Below, in pieces: positions 33,433 through 42,689 of a stretch of 64,000 nt of DNA. Under the pieces are notes generated by a model. The model was not told where the DNA came from and searched no databases. It saw nothing but the letters and a program-made list of their open reading frames with translations. The position numbers and the translations under genes were made by a program. Numbering within the stretch: position 1 is the first letter of the stretch; each line of letters starts with the position of its first letter. The stretch is taken from assembly GCA_022826705.1 (NCBI GenBank), contig JAJDUJ010000027.1, positions 103,880-167,879 on the forward strand. The letters are read 5' to 3'. Source of the stretch: Acidimicrobiia bacterium. GTDB taxonomy: Bacteria; Actinomycetota; Acidimicrobiia; Acidimicrobiales; Bin134.

Positions 33433-34671
33433 ATGACTTCGCTCGCCGGCAAGCGAATCGTGCTTGGCGTGAGCGGGGGGATCGCGGCATATAAGGCGGT
33501 AGAGATCTGCCGTCGGCTGATGGACGAGGGCGCCCATGTGATTCCGGTTCTCACCAAAGGCGCCACCCGGTTTGTGGGCCGCACCACCTTCGACGCGCTG
33601 GCCTCGGAGCGGGTGCAGATGAGCCTGTTCGACGAAGACGACCCCATTCCCCACACCACTTTGGGCCAGACGGCCGACTGCGTGCTCGTGGCTCCGGCCA
33701 CCGCCCGGGTGATAGGCGCCTACGCCGCCGGCATCAGCTCAGACCTGCTGACTGCTACGCTCATCGCCACCCGGGCTCCGGTGGTGGTCTGTCCGGCCAT
33801 GCACACCGAGATGTGGGAGCACCCCGCGGTGGCCGACAACATCGCCACTCTGGTCGAACGGGGTGTTCACATCGTGGGTCCTGAGTCGGGACGACTGGCG
33901 GGAGGCGACGAGGGTGCTGGGCGTCTCAGCTCGCCGGCCGACATCGTGGCTGCGGTGAGCCGGGTACTCGATGTCGGCGAGAAACGCTCTGATATGGCTG
34001 GCTTGTCGGTGGTGGTCACGGCGGGGGGTACCCGGGAGCCCATCGACCCGGTGCGGTATATCGGGAACCACTCCTCGGGCAAGCAGGGCTACGCCTTCGC
34101 CGAAGAGGCCGCTGGTCGGGGCGCCTCAGTGACCGTCGTCACCACCGTGGACCGTCCTGGTCCTCTGGGTGCGACAGTGGCGTCAGGGGTCACAGTAGTC
34201 AGAGTGGACACCGCGGAGGAGATGGCGGCAGCCACCGCCGACGCCGCCAAAGAAGCCGACGTGGTGATCATGGCCGCGGCAGTGGCGGATTTCCGGCCGG
34301 TGGATCCTGCCGGGGTGAAACTCAAGAAGCGCGATGGGGTGCCGGCTATCGAGTTGGAGCCCACCCCTGACATCCTGGCCTCACTGGGGGCGTCCAAGCC
34401 TGAGGGCCAGATCCTGATCGGTTTTGCCGCTGAGACCTGCGATGTGGCCGACAATGCGGCGGCCAAGCTGAACGGCAAGGGCGCCGACTACATCGTGGCC
34501 AATGATGTGACCGCCGAAAACGCCGGTTTTGCGCACGACACCAACGAGGTGCTGGTGCTAGCTTCCGATGGCCGGGTCCACTCGGTTGGACTGCGCTCCA
34601 AGCGCCAGGTGGCCCAAGCCGTTCTCGACCTCGTGGTAGCCGACCGCGACGGTCGAGCCAACGTCCGCTAG
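33433..34671 (+). CDS. coaBC: Phosphopantothenoylcysteine decarboxylase/synthase
   Basis: Bifunctional coenzyme A enzyme of 412 residues. The N-terminal FMN flavoprotein decarboxylase domain ([27 protein letters not shown]) is followed by the CTP-dependent synthase domain ([38 protein letters not shown]). The stop TAG forms part of the metK ribosome-binding site. Confidence 0.96.
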   Translation: MTSLAGKRIVLGVSGGIAAYKAVEICRRLMDEGAHVIPVLTKGATRFVGRTTFDALASERVQMSLFDEDDPIPHTTLGQTADCVLVAPATARVIGAYAAGISSDLLTATLIATRAPVVVCPAMHTEMWEHPAVADNIATLVERGVHIVGPESGRLAGGDEGAGRLSSPADIVAAVSRVLDVGEKRSDMAGLSVVVTAGGTREPIDPVRYIGNHSSGKQGYAFAEEAAGRGASVTVVTTVDRPGPLGATVASGVTVVRVDTAEEMAAATADAAKEADVVIMAAAVADFRPVDPAGVKLKKRDGVPAIELEPTPDILASLGASKPEGQILIGFAAETCDVADNAAAKLNGKGADYIVANDVTAENAGFAHDTNEVLVLASDGRVHSVGLRSKRQVAQAVLDLVVADRDGRANVR

Positions 34672-34679
34672 GAGAATCA

Positions 34680-35855
34680 ATGAGCCAAGGGTCAAATGGC
34701 CGGTACCGCTTCACGTCTGAGTCAGTTACCGGTGGTCACCCCGACAAGATCGCCGACCAGATATCCGACGGGGTGCTGGATGCCCTCCTTGAGGTGGATA
34801 TCGGCAGCCGGGTGGCGTGTGAGACTCTGGTGACCACCGGTTTGGTGGTGGTGGCTGGGGAGATCTCCACCGACGGCTATATCGACATCCCCCGGGTGGT
34901 GCGTGACACCATCACCGGGATCGGCTACGACCGGGAAGACTACGGCTTCGACGGCAACACCTGCGGCGTGATGGTGTCCATCGACGACCAGTCTCCTGAC
35001 ATTGCCCAGGGGGTTGACCGGCTCGATCCGTTGGAGCAGGGGGCCGGCGACCAGGGGATGATGTTTGGGTTCGCCTGTGACGAGACCCCCGAGCTGATGC
35101 CGCTGCCCATCCACATCGCCCACCGGATGGTGGAGCGCCTGACCGAAGTTCGCCGGTCGGGCACGGTGCCCTATCTGCGGCCCGACGGCAAGAGCCAGGT
35201 GACGTTCGAATACGAGGGGACCAAGGCAGTGGGTTTGAGCACTGTGCTGATGTCGGCCCACCATCGCGACGGAACCGACCTCAAGGAGATGAAAGACGAC
35301 CTCAAAGAGCAGGTCATCGACCCGGTGGTTCCCGAGCAGTTCCGCGACGACCACTACGAAGTGCTGGTGAACCCCACCGGGAAGTTCGTGAGGGGCGGGC
35401 CAGTGGCCGACGCTGGACTCACCGGGCGCAAGATCATCGTGGACACCTACGGGGGCATGGCCCGCCACGGCGGGGGCGCCTTCTCGGGCAAAGACCCCAG
35501 CAAGGTGGACCGCTCGGCGGCCTACGCCGCCCGCTGGGTGGCCAAGAACGTGGTGGCTGCCGGAGCTGCTTCCCGCTGCGAGGTGCAGGTGTCCTATGCC
35601 ATCGGCATCGCCCGGCCGGTGTCGGTAATGGTGGAGACCTTCGGCACCGAGACGGTGGATCCGGCCAAGATCAGCCAGCAAGTGAACGAGATTTTCGATC
35701 TGCGGCCGGCGGCCATCATCCGGGACCTGGAGTTGCTGCGGCCGATCTACCGGAACACGGCGGCCTACGGCCACTTCGGGCGCAGCCCCGAGAGCACGTT
35801 CACCTGGGAGCGCACCAACCGGGTGGACGACCTCCGCTCCGCCCTGGGGCTTTGA
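34680..35855 (+). CDS. metK: S-adenosylmethionine synthetase
   Basis: 391 residues, cytosolic homotetramer making AdoMet from Met and [37 protein letters not shown] and [16 protein letters not shown] are the family signatures. AGGAG five bases before the ATG. Its TGA lies in a TTGA that opens a six-codon bridge to priA. Confidence 0.98.
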   Translation: MSQGSNGRYRFTSESVTGGHPDKIADQISDGVLDALLEVDIGSRVACETLVTTGLVVVAGEISTDGYIDIPRVVRDTITGIGYDREDYGFDGNTCGVMVSIDDQSPDIAQGVDRLDPLEQGAGDQGMMFGFACDETPELMPLPIHIAHRMVERLTEVRRSGTVPYLRPDGKSQVTFEYEGTKAVGLSTVLMSAHHRDGTDLKEMKDDLKEQVIDPVVPEQFRDDHYEVLVNPTGKFVRGGPVADAGLTGRKIIVDTYGGMARHGGGAFSGKDPSKVDRSAAYAARWVAKNVVAAGAASRCEVQVSYAIGIARPVSVMVETFGTETVDPAKISQQVNEIFDLRPAAIIRDLELLRPIYRNTAAYGHFGRSPESTFTWERTNRVDDLRSALGL

Positions 35856-35872
35856 CAGCTTTGGCCTTTTGA
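35852..35872 (+). other. Bridge mini-ORF metK-priA (6 codons, TTG)
   Basis: TTG overlaps the metK stop (TTGA). LTALAF follows, and the TGA overlaps the priA TTG (TTGA). Both junctions use TTG, so even the rarest start codon keeps the geometry. Confidence 0.35.
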
Positions 35873-37581
35873 ACGTTCGGGTTCTGACCGACGTTGTCGC
35901 CGTAGACCGCGAATTCACCTACGCCGTTCCTGAGGGCTGGGCCGACGACCCCCGGTTTGGGGTGGGGGCGATGGTACGGGTGGTGCTGCACGGTCGGCGG
36001 GTTGGGGGCTGGATCACCGAAGTGGGCGTGGAGTCCCCCGAAGGCGTGGAGCTCACCCCGCTGGCCAAGCTCAGCAGCCTGGGTCCCGCCCGAGAGCTCA
36101 TCGACCTGAGCGAATGGGCGGCTTGGCGCTGGTCCGGTCGCCGGACCCACTTCTTGCGGACCGCCTCTCCTACCCGAATGGTGGCTGCCTTGCCCCGACC
36201 GTCGCGCTCCCGGATGGTGTCTGCGGGCGATCATGCCGATCTGTTCGAGGGGGAGGGCCACACCCTGCGCCAAGGGCCATCAGAAGACCCGATGCCCATA
36301 GCGCTGGCCGCCGCGGCCCGAGGTCAGGCCCTGATCCTCGTGCCCGATCACGGGCGGGCTGATGAGCTGACCAGGCGATTGGGACGAGCAGGAGCCTGGG
36401 CAGTCCGATATCCGGATGGCTGGGCCGCAGCCGCCGCGGGGGCCACTGTCGTCGGCACAGTGTCGGCCGCGTGGGCGCCGGCACCTGAACTGGCCGCGGT
36501 GTTGGTGATCGATGAGCACGATGAGTCGTATCGCTCAGAAGCCGCTCCTACCTGGAGCGGGCGGGACGTCGCCATCGAGCGGGCTCGACGAGCCGGCGTG
36601 CCCTGCGTGCTGATGTCGCCGGTGCCCAGCCTGGAGGCGCTGCGGTCCCGGCCGTTGATGCGCGCGTCGCGGGACACCGAGCGGGCCAGTTGGCCGCTGG
36701 TGGAGATGGTGGATCGCCGCCGCGAGGACCCGGGGCGGGCGGGCCTCTATTCGCCGGAGCTGGTTCAGGCGCTGCGCGACGGAAACAGGGCGGCCTGCGT
36801 GTTGAACCGCCGGGGCCGTTCGTTGCTGCTGGCCTGCCGGGTGTGCGGCGAACTGGCCGTATGCACCGAGTGCGGGGCGTCCATGCGCCAGGAAGACGAC
36901 AAGCGCTTAGTGTGCCGGGCTGCCGGTCACAGCCGACCGTTGGTGTGTGCCGAGTGCGGCAGCACCGGGATGCGCAACCTGCGGGCCGGGATCAAGCGGG
37001 TCCGCGAGGAGGTGGAGGCGCTGCTTCGCACTCCCGTGGCTGAGGTCACTAGCAGTGGGTACGTCGGCCCACCTACCGCCCGGGTGGTGGTGGGCACCGA
37101 AGCAGTGCTTCATTTGGGCCGCCCGTTCGATGTCGTGGCCTTCTTGGAATTCGACCAAGAGCTGCTGGCTCCCCGATTCCGAGCTAGGGAGCAGGCTCTG
37201 GCCCTCATCGCCCGAGCAGCACGAATCACCGGCCCCCGTGACGATGGGGGAAAGATCGTGCTGCAAACTCGCATGCCCGACGACCCCGTTGTGCAGGCCG
37301 CGCTCCAGGCCGATCCGGCCCTTTTGGCCCGAATGGAGCGAGACCGCCGCCAAGAGTTGAGCCTGCCTCCCTATGGGGCCATCGCGGTGGTTTCCGGGCC
37401 GGTCTCCGGGGAATTCATGGAGCGCTTCGGCACTCCGCTGGGCGTCCAGGTCGCCCCCGATCCCGGCGGTCAGTTCTTCTTGCGGGCCCCCGATTACGAC
37501 ACCCTTTGTGACGCCCTTGCCGCTGTAGAACGCCCAACCGGCCGACTCCGCATCGACGTGGATCCCATCAGATCGATCTAG
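35869..37581 (+). CDS. priA: Primosomal protein N' (actinobacterial PriA, helicase-inactive type)
   Basis: 570 residues. The N-terminal 3' DNA-binding domain (TYAVPEGWADDPRFGVGAMVRV) and the two zinc-binding clusters (CRVCGELAVCTECGASM, VCRAAGHSRPLVCAECGS) are present, with IDEHDESYRSEAAP in place of the DEEH box. The Walker A region is missing, as in mycobacterial PriA. It is therefore probably a scaffold for replication restart rather than a helicase. The start is TTG in the TTGA overlap; no better start exists. Confidence 0.88.
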   Translation: MNVRVLTDVVAVDREFTYAVPEGWADDPRFGVGAMVRVVLHGRRVGGWITEVGVESPEGVELTPLAKLSSLGPARELIDLSEWAAWRWSGRRTHFLRTASPTRMVAALPRPSRSRMVSAGDHADLFEGEGHTLRQGPSEDPMPIALAAAARGQALILVPDHGRADELTRRLGRAGAWAVRYPDGWAAAAAGATVVGTVSAAWAPAPELAAVLVIDEHDESYRSEAAPTWSGRDVAIERARRAGVPCVLMSPVPSLEALRSRPLMRASRDTERASWPLVEMVDRRREDPGRAGLYSPELVQALRDGNRAACVLNRRGRSLLLACRVCGELAVCTECGASMRQEDDKRLVCRAAGHSRPLVCAECGSTGMRNLRAGIKRVREEVEALLRTPVAEVTSSGYVGPPTARVVVGTEAVLHLGRPFDVVAFLEFDQELLAPRFRAREQALALIARAARITGPRDDGGKIVLQTRMPDDPVVQAALQADPALLARMERDRRQELSLPPYGAIAVVSGPVSGEFMERFGTPLGVQVAPDPGGQFFLRAPDYDTLCDALAAVERPTGRLRIDVDPIRSI

Positions 37582-37719
37582 CGGCCAATAGGGCGCGGCG
37601 GGTCTGGACTCATCGTTACAAGGGACATCGGGGCTGGCCAGTCGAAACAACGTGTCTTCACTAGTTGCACATAATTTTATCGTGCTAGCTTCACCCGGAT
37701 TGTCGAGGTGGAGGGCTTG
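37582..37719 (+). promoter_or_regulatory. AT-rich promoter region of the LADTG protein
   Basis: Stretch TTGCACATAATTTTAT (37665-37680) and TAGCTT (37686-37691) stand out against the GC-rich surroundings. A GGAGGG ribosome-binding site precedes the ATG. Exact start of transcription not clear. Confidence 0.4.
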
Positions 37720-38940
37720 ATGAGGTTCAGGTTGCTGCTGGCGGGTTCGCTTCTTGCGGTTGTGGGGTTGTTGGGGGCGGTGCCAGCGTCTGCGCAAGAC
37801 GAGGCAACCACCCAAGACGGGGAGGATTCGGCTGATGAACTCTTGGATCGGGCGTTGTCGCTGGCGTCGGCGGTCGGTTCTGGGGATGCGGATCAGCTCC
37901 CGCTGAGAGTGGAGATCAGCCAGCATGTCGCGAACGCCCTGTCGGACGATTTGCCTCCGGGCGTGGGCTTGCCCGATCTCACGATGGCCGTCGTCGTTCT
38001 CGTGGATTCCGGCGGCAACTCAAGCTATGCGGTCAAATCTGTCTCGGCGGCAGATGACGCTGGGCTGACTGAAGAGCAGAGATCATCTCTCGAGGAAGTG
38101 GCCAGTTACCAGGATCACGTCGTGATCGGCGACTACTTCTACTGGCCGATCCTCATCCCTGCCATGTTGGAGTTATTGCAGATGGAAGATGCATGGCTGG
38201 AGTTGGATCTATCTCAGCGTATGGATCAGGGCTCGAGCGATCTGGAGAGAGTGCAGCAGCAGCTTTTCTCCGGTTATGTGAACCCACTGGGTTTTTTCTC
38301 CGGCAACCCTGGTGATGATGAGTTCATGCGCAAGCTTCTCGGCACCCGCATTGCCGGGTCTGCTCGAGTTGCCGGCAAGGAGAATATCCGAGGGCATGAC
38401 ACCACCAAGATCGAAGTCGGGGTCCGGGCCCTTGACCTGTTCGAAGCCAACTCCTATTTCGTGTTGGGCTTCACTTATGTTGCTGGAGTGTTGGATTTTG
38501 TTCTTGCGCCCCCTGATTTGGAATTCCTTGAGAAGGTTCTCGATCCCTCCTACCAGCAAGAGTTGCAGGTATGGATCGGCGATGACGGGAGGGTCCACCG
38601 CACGTATCTCGACATTGGAGGTGTGGGGGCCGAGTACTTGGCTTCTGAGTATCCGGGTCTCTCGCTCGGCGAGGGCGATGTGGAGTTCTCGTTGGCCAGC
38701 GAGTTCCACTATCTGGACGAGGATCCGGAAATCGAGGTGCCCCCCTCGGAGGAAATCGTAACCCTGGATGAGCTGGGCGCGGCTTATGCCGAGGCGCAGG
38801 AGGCCAGTAGCGGTGGTGTTTCCGATGAGGGGTTGGCCGACACTGGGGTGGACACGCTGCTTTTGGCCATCGTCGGGCTTGCGGTGGTCTTGGCCGGTGC
38901 GATGGTGTTCGGCTTGAGCCGTCGCCTCCGCACCGGCTGA
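37720..38940 (+). CDS. Exported surface protein with LADTG sortase-type tail
   Basis: 406 residues. Signal peptide LLLAGSLLAVVGLLGAVPASAQ, then an acidic spacer. The body, from about residue 45 to 330, resembles LppX/LprG-like lipoprotein folds in general look, with two alternative halves and many Asp/Glu. The tail is EGLADTGVDT, a membrane segment and RRLRTG, a cell-wall sorting signal with LADTG instead of LPxTG. ATG chosen over an in-frame GTG 12 bases upstream because GGAGGG lies four bases before it. Function unknown; no sortase in the window. Confidence 0.7.
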   Translation: MRFRLLLAGSLLAVVGLLGAVPASAQDEATTQDGEDSADELLDRALSLASAVGSGDADQLPLRVEISQHVANALSDDLPPGVGLPDLTMAVVVLVDSGGNSSYAVKSVSAADDAGLTEEQRSSLEEVASYQDHVVIGDYFYWPILIPAMLELLQMEDAWLELDLSQRMDQGSSDLERVQQQLFSGYVNPLGFFSGNPGDDEFMRKLLGTRIAGSARVAGKENIRGHDTTKIEVGVRALDLFEANSYFVLGFTYVAGVLDFVLAPPDLEFLEKVLDPSYQQELQVWIGDDGRVHRTYLDIGGVGAEYLASEYPGLSLGEGDVEFSLASEFHYLDEDPEIEVPPSEEIVTLDELGAAYAEAQEASSGGVSDEGLADTGVDTLLLAIVGLAVVLAGAMVFGLSRRLRTG

Positions 38941-39015
38941 ATTCGTTTGTCTTTCCTGCTGAATGTGCCTCGGGGGAAGCCTTCTCACTATAACCCTGGG
39001 ACACTGCCATTTGGC

Positions 39016-39618
39016 TCAGGTTTGCGGCTGAACCTCCAGGATTCGGTAGCCGCGGCGGGAGCTCAGCCTCGTTGTGGGCCAGCCCTGTTGGTTGAGCCAG
39101 CGGGCTAGGGAATCGGAGCCCAGGTTCTTGTTAACCACCAGATAGGCCTGGCCCTCGTCGGCTAGCCGCCCCAGCCAATTCGCCAGCACCTCGTGGAGGG
39201 CGGCCTTGCCGATGCGGATGGGGGGGTTGGAGTAGATGGCGGCAAATCGCACGTCAGGGGGCACCTCGTCGGGGTGGCACACCGTGGCGTCGGGGCGGCC
39301 GTAGCGGTCCAAGTTGGCCCGGCACAGCTCCAGCGCCCGGGTATTCACATCTACGGCCCACAGCGGTGCCTGCGGTGCCCATTGGCCTAGCGCCACCGCA
39401 ATGGATCCATAGCCACAGCCCAAGTCCAGCAAGGGCCCGTCTTGGGGCGGTCTGGGCGCCTCACCCAGCAGATAACGGGTGCCGAAGTCCACTTCGTCGG
39501 CCGCGAACACCCCTCGGTCAGTGGCCAGCTCCACATCCAGATCGCCTACCCTCAATCCGACCGTTCCCGGCCGTCGTTTCCCGCCGGGTGAGGCGCTGTA
39601 GTAGTGCGAGTCGCCCAC
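39016..39618 (-). CDS. RsmC-like class I SAM methyltransferase
   Basis: 200 residues resembling the catalytic half of 16S rRNA m2G1207 methyltransferase RsmC. HYYSASPGG at the N-terminus, LLDLGCGYGSIAVAL as motif I and the catalytic YSNPPIRIGK (NPPI motif) are complete. The GTG chosen gives MGDSHYYSA and lies six bases after a TACCGT box. An ATG 24 bases upstream would overlap the def start codon itself. Confidence 0.85.
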   Translation of the reverse strand: MGDSHYYSASPGGKRRPGTVGLRVGDLDVELATDRGVFAADEVDFGTRYLLGEAPRPPQDGPLLDLGCGYGSIAVALGQWAPQAPLWAVDVNTRALELCRANLDRYGRPDATVCHPDEVPPDVRFAAIYSNPPIRIGKAALHEVLANWLGRLADEGQAYLVVNKNLGSDSLARWLNQQGWPTTRLSSRRGYRILEVQPQT

Positions 39619-39624
39619 GGTTTG

Positions 39625-39634
39625 ACGGTAACCT
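39625..39634. promoter_or_regulatory. Overlapping divergent leaderless promoters of def and the rsmC-like gene
   Basis: TACCGT on the minus strand (39625-39630) is six bases from the GTG at 39618. TAACCT on the plus strand (39629-39634) is six bases from the def ATG at 39641. The two -10 boxes share two bases, so polymerase could open only one direction at a time. The -35 of each would lie inside the other gene. Confidence 0.55.
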
Positions 39635-39640
39635 GCTTTC

Positions 39641-40174
39641 ATGGCCCCACTGCGGATACGGGTGTATGGCGACCCGGTTTTGCGGCGCGTGGCTGAAGAC
39701 GTGACCGACATCGACGGGGCCATGGCCGATCTGTGCGAAGAGATGTTCACCGCCATGTACGAGGCTCCCGGCATCGGACTGGCTGCCCCGCAGGTGGGGG
39801 TGTCGCAGCGGTTCTTCGTGTACGACTTTGGCGACGGTCGCGGCGTCTTGGTCAACCCCGAGATCACCGAGAGCGACGGCGAGTGGACCTACAACGAGGG
39901 CTGCCTGTCGGTGCCTGAGCTGTCGTGGGAGATCGTCCGTCCCCGCAGCATCCACCTGAAGGCCTATGACTTGGACGGCAACGAGGTCACCCTTGAGGCC
40001 GAGGACCTCGAGGCTCGCCTGTTCCAGCACGAGCTGGACCACTTAGAGGGCAAGATCCTGCTCGACTACCTGGACGAGGATCAGCGCCGGGAGGCCAAGC
40101 GCATTCTCCGAGAGCGGGCGATGAGTGGGCCGAGTCGTCCTCCTGCCACCGGCGACGGGCTGTCGTTGCCGTGA
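39641..40174 (+). CDS. def: Peptide deformylase
   Basis: 177 residues; metal hydrolase removing the formyl group from nascent N-termini. Motif I GIGLAAPQVGVS, motif II EGCLSVPE with the Cys ligand and motif III QHELDHLEG with both His ligands and the Glu are intact. GTGA overlap with fmt, which attaches the formyl group, so both ends of the formyl cycle are made together. Confidence 0.97.
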   Translation: MAPLRIRVYGDPVLRRVAEDVTDIDGAMADLCEEMFTAMYEAPGIGLAAPQVGVSQRFFVYDFGDGRGVLVNPEITESDGEWTYNEGCLSVPELSWEIVRPRSIHLKAYDLDGNEVTLEAEDLEARLFQHELDHLEGKILLDYLDEDQRREAKRILRERAMSGPSRPPATGDGLSLP

Positions 40175-41052
40175 TCGACCCGCCGGCGAAAATCCGCCGG
40201 CTTGTCTTCCTCGGCACTCCACGCGAGTCGGTGCCCTTCCTGGAAGCGCTGGTTGTCGCCGGGTTCGACGTGGCATTGGCCGTGACCCGCCCCGACAAAC
40301 GCCGAGGCCGGCGGGCAGCGCCCACTCCCAGCCCGGTAAAGGCCACCGCCCAAGACCTGGGCATCCCGGTTTCCTCCGATGTGGACGATGTGCTGGGTGC
40401 CGATGCCGATCTGGGGGTGGTGGTGGCCTTCGGGCAGATCATCAAGCCCCACGTTCTGGATCGGCTGGCCATGGTCAACGTCCATTTCTCACTGCTGCCC
40501 CGCTGGCGGGGGGCGGCCCCCGTGGAACGGGCCATCCTGGCTGGAGACCAGACCACCGGGGTGTGCCTGATGGAGGTGGCTGAGGGATTGGATACCGGCC
40601 AGGTCTATCGCCGAGTCGAGCTCCCCATCGCGCCCGACGTCACGGCGGCGGCGTTGCGAGCCGAATTAGTAGACCTCGCGGTTCCAATGCTCGTCGGTGC
40701 CCTGAATGAGGGCCTTGGTGTGCCAGAGCCCCAACGAGATGAGCCGGTCTACGCCGCCAAGATCACCCGGGACGAACTCTTCCTCGACTGGGGGCAGTCT
40801 GCAGAGTTCCTGCATCGGCAAGTCCGGGTAGGCGGGGCGTGGACCTCGTGGAAGGGCAAGAACCTCAAGGTCTGGTCGGCTCGCTCCATCGAAGGCTCCC
40901 TTCCACCAGGGCAGATGGACGGAGTCTGCGTGGGTACTGGCCAAGGGTTACTGGAGTTGGTGGGTGTGCAGGCCGAGGGCAAGTCCCGGCAGGCCGCCGA
41001 GGACTGGATCAGAGGTGCCCGTCCTACGCCCGGTGACCGGCTCGGATTGTGA
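40171..41052 (+). CDS. fmt: Methionyl-tRNA formyltransferase
   Basis: Formylates initiator Met-tRNA with 10-formyl-THF. 293 residues. RLVFLGTPRESVPFLEAL, the catalytic NVHFSLLPRWRGAAP region and a C-terminal tRNA-binding domain (AAKITRDELFLDWGQSAEFL) are seen. GTG starts within the def stop (GTGA), and its own stop overlaps the rsmB GTG the same way. Confidence 0.96.
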   Translation: MIDPPAKIRRLVFLGTPRESVPFLEALVVAGFDVALAVTRPDKRRGRRAAPTPSPVKATAQDLGIPVSSDVDDVLGADADLGVVVAFGQIIKPHVLDRLAMVNVHFSLLPRWRGAAPVERAILAGDQTTGVCLMEVAEGLDTGQVYRRVELPIAPDVTAAALRAELVDLAVPMLVGALNEGLGVPEPQRDEPVYAAKITRDELFLDWGQSAEFLHRQVRVGGAWTSWKGKNLKVWSARSIEGSLPPGQMDGVCVGTGQGLLELVGVQAEGKSRQAAEDWIRGARPTPGDRLGL

Positions 41053-42191
41053 GCTCCTCCCAATCGGGGCCAGTTTCGAAGAACGCCCGAGCCGTTGCCG
41101 CCAAGCTCCTCGACCGGGTTGAGCGGGACGGCGCCTACGCCAACCTGGTGCTGGCTTCAGCCGAATTGCCCGACCGCGATGCCGGGCTGATCACCGAGTT
41201 GGTCTACGGGGTCACCCGCATGCGTCGGGCGCTGGACTACCTGATCGACGGCTTCGTATCCGACCCACCCGACCTCACCACCCGCAACCTGCTGCGGATC
41301 GGCGCCTACCAGCTGCACATGCTGGACACCCCGGCCTATGCCGCAGTGAGCGAGACCGTCGAAGCCGCGCCCCGCCGCCAACGGGGATTCGTCAACGCCG
41401 TCTTGCGCAGGGTGGCTGATATGGAACCGGCCTGGTCCACCGAGGCGGTTCGGCTGAGCTACCCGGATTGGATGGTGGAGCGATTGGAGGCCGACCTCGG
41501 CGCGACAGAGGCCCATGCTGCGCTGGAACAGATGAACAAGCCTGCACCCGTCACGGCTCGCCCCGACGGCTATGTCCAAGATCGGGCGTCGCAGTGGGTG
41601 GCCGAACTGGTCGACCCCCAACCGGGGGAGCGGGTGCTGGACATGTGCGCCGGCCCCGGAGGCAAGGCCACCGCGCTGGCCAGCAGCTCGGCCACGGTAG
41701 TGGCAGCTGATCATCGCCAGCATCGGGCTTCTTTGGTAGCGGCCAACGCCGCCAAGACAGGTGCGTCCTTAGCCGGAGTGGTGGCCGCCGACGGCTGCCA
41801 CCCGCCATTTCGTCCCCACTCCTTCGATCGAGTGCTGGTAGACGCCCCCTGTACCGGCTTGGGCGTGCTAGGACGACGAGCCGATGCCCGCTGGCGAGTG
41901 GGCCCCAACGACGTGGAGGAGTTGGCACGCCTCCAAACCAAGCTGGTCCGAGCCGCCTTCAACTTGGTCCGCCCAGAGGGAGTGGTGATTTACAGCGTCT
42001 GCACGATGACCAAGGCCGAGACTGCGGCCATCGACGACGCGGTGGCCCAAGAGCGCCCCGATGCCGTCGCTGTCCCTATTGCCAACAGGGACCCTCGCTG
42101 GCGGCCGCATTCCCGCGGCGCCCTCATCCTCCCCCAAGACCACAACACCGACGGAATGTTTGTTGCCAAGTACCGAACCCCGGACAGATAA
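41049..42191 (+). CDS. rsmB: 16S rRNA (cytosine-967) methyltransferase
   Basis: 380 residues. N-terminal NusB-like RNA-binding domain (LITELVYGVTRMRRALDYLID) and C-terminal NOL1/NOP2/Sun domain with VLDMCAGPGGKATALA, DAPCTGLGVLGRR and YSVCTM, holding both catalytic cysteines. Its stop TAA is the first part of the TAATCT box that precedes the next gene. Confidence 0.95.
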   Translation: MSSSQSGPVSKNARAVAAKLLDRVERDGAYANLVLASAELPDRDAGLITELVYGVTRMRRALDYLIDGFVSDPPDLTTRNLLRIGAYQLHMLDTPAYAAVSETVEAAPRRQRGFVNAVLRRVADMEPAWSTEAVRLSYPDWMVERLEADLGATEAHAALEQMNKPAPVTARPDGYVQDRASQWVAELVDPQPGERVLDMCAGPGGKATALASSSATVVAADHRQHRASLVAANAAKTGASLAGVVAADGCHPPFRPHSFDRVLVDAPCTGLGVLGRRADARWRVGPNDVEELARLQTKLVRAAFNLVRPEGVVIYSVCTMTKAETAAIDDAVAQERPDAVAVPIANRDPRWRPHSRGALILPQDHNTDGMFVAKYRTPDR

Positions 42192-42200
42192 TCTGCCGCG
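42189..42200 (+). promoter_or_regulatory. Leaderless promoter of the mog-like gene
   Basis: TAATCT (42189-42194) with six bases to the ATG. The first three bases are the rsmB stop codon. Confidence 0.5.
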
Positions 42201-42689
42201 ATGGCTGTTCAAGAAACCGCCGGACTGGCCGCCAAAGTTCTGACGGTGTCGGACGGGGTGATCGCCGGTACTCGCCAAGATGGCTCGGGCGACGCCCTGG
42301 TGGAAATGCTGGACGGCGAAGGATATGAGATCGCCGACCGCCGAGCGGTGGAGGATGGCGTTGAATCGGTGCGCGATGCCCTCTTGGACATGTCTGAGGG
42401 ATTCGCCGGCCTCATTGCCACTACCGGAGGTACCGGTTTCGGTCCTCGGGATCTCACTCCGGAGGGCACCGCCGCCGTGCTGGAGCGCCGGGCCGATGGC
42501 TTGGCCGAAGCCTCCCGGCTGGTGAGCCCCTTCGGGCGCTTGTCCCGGGCGATTGCCGGAACGAGGGGCACGGCTCTGATTGTGAACCTGCCCGGCTCGC
42601 CCAAGGGGTCGGTGGAGTGCCTGGGCGCGGTGCTCGATGTTGTCCCCCACGCCCTGCGCCTGCTGGCCGACCAGCCCACCGAGCATTGA
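42201..42689 (+). CDS. MoaB/MogA-type molybdopterin-binding protein
   Basis: 162 residues with the MPT-binding fold: VLTVSDGVIAGTRQDGSG, TTGGTGFGPRDLTPE and NLPGSPKG. It would adenylylate molybdopterin or assist molybdenum insertion. Molybdenum use fits the molybdo-hydroxylase subunit at the window end. MoaB and MogA cannot be told apart here. The stop overlaps the ribD TTG (TTGA). Confidence 0.88.
   Translation: MAVQETAGLAAKVLTVSDGVIAGTRQDGSGDALVEMLDGEGYEIADRRAVEDGVESVRDALLDMSEGFAGLIATTGGTGFGPRDLTPEGTAAVLERRADGLAEASRLVSPFGRLSRAIAGTRGTALIVNLPGSPKGSVECLGAVLDVVPHALRLLADQPTEH

Noticed and set aside
39640..39642. ATG at 39642 (minus) as start of the rsmC-like gene
   Set aside because: It lacks a fitting promoter and adds eight non-conserved residues; the GTG at 39618 has a TACCGT box at the right distance. 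It remains possible.
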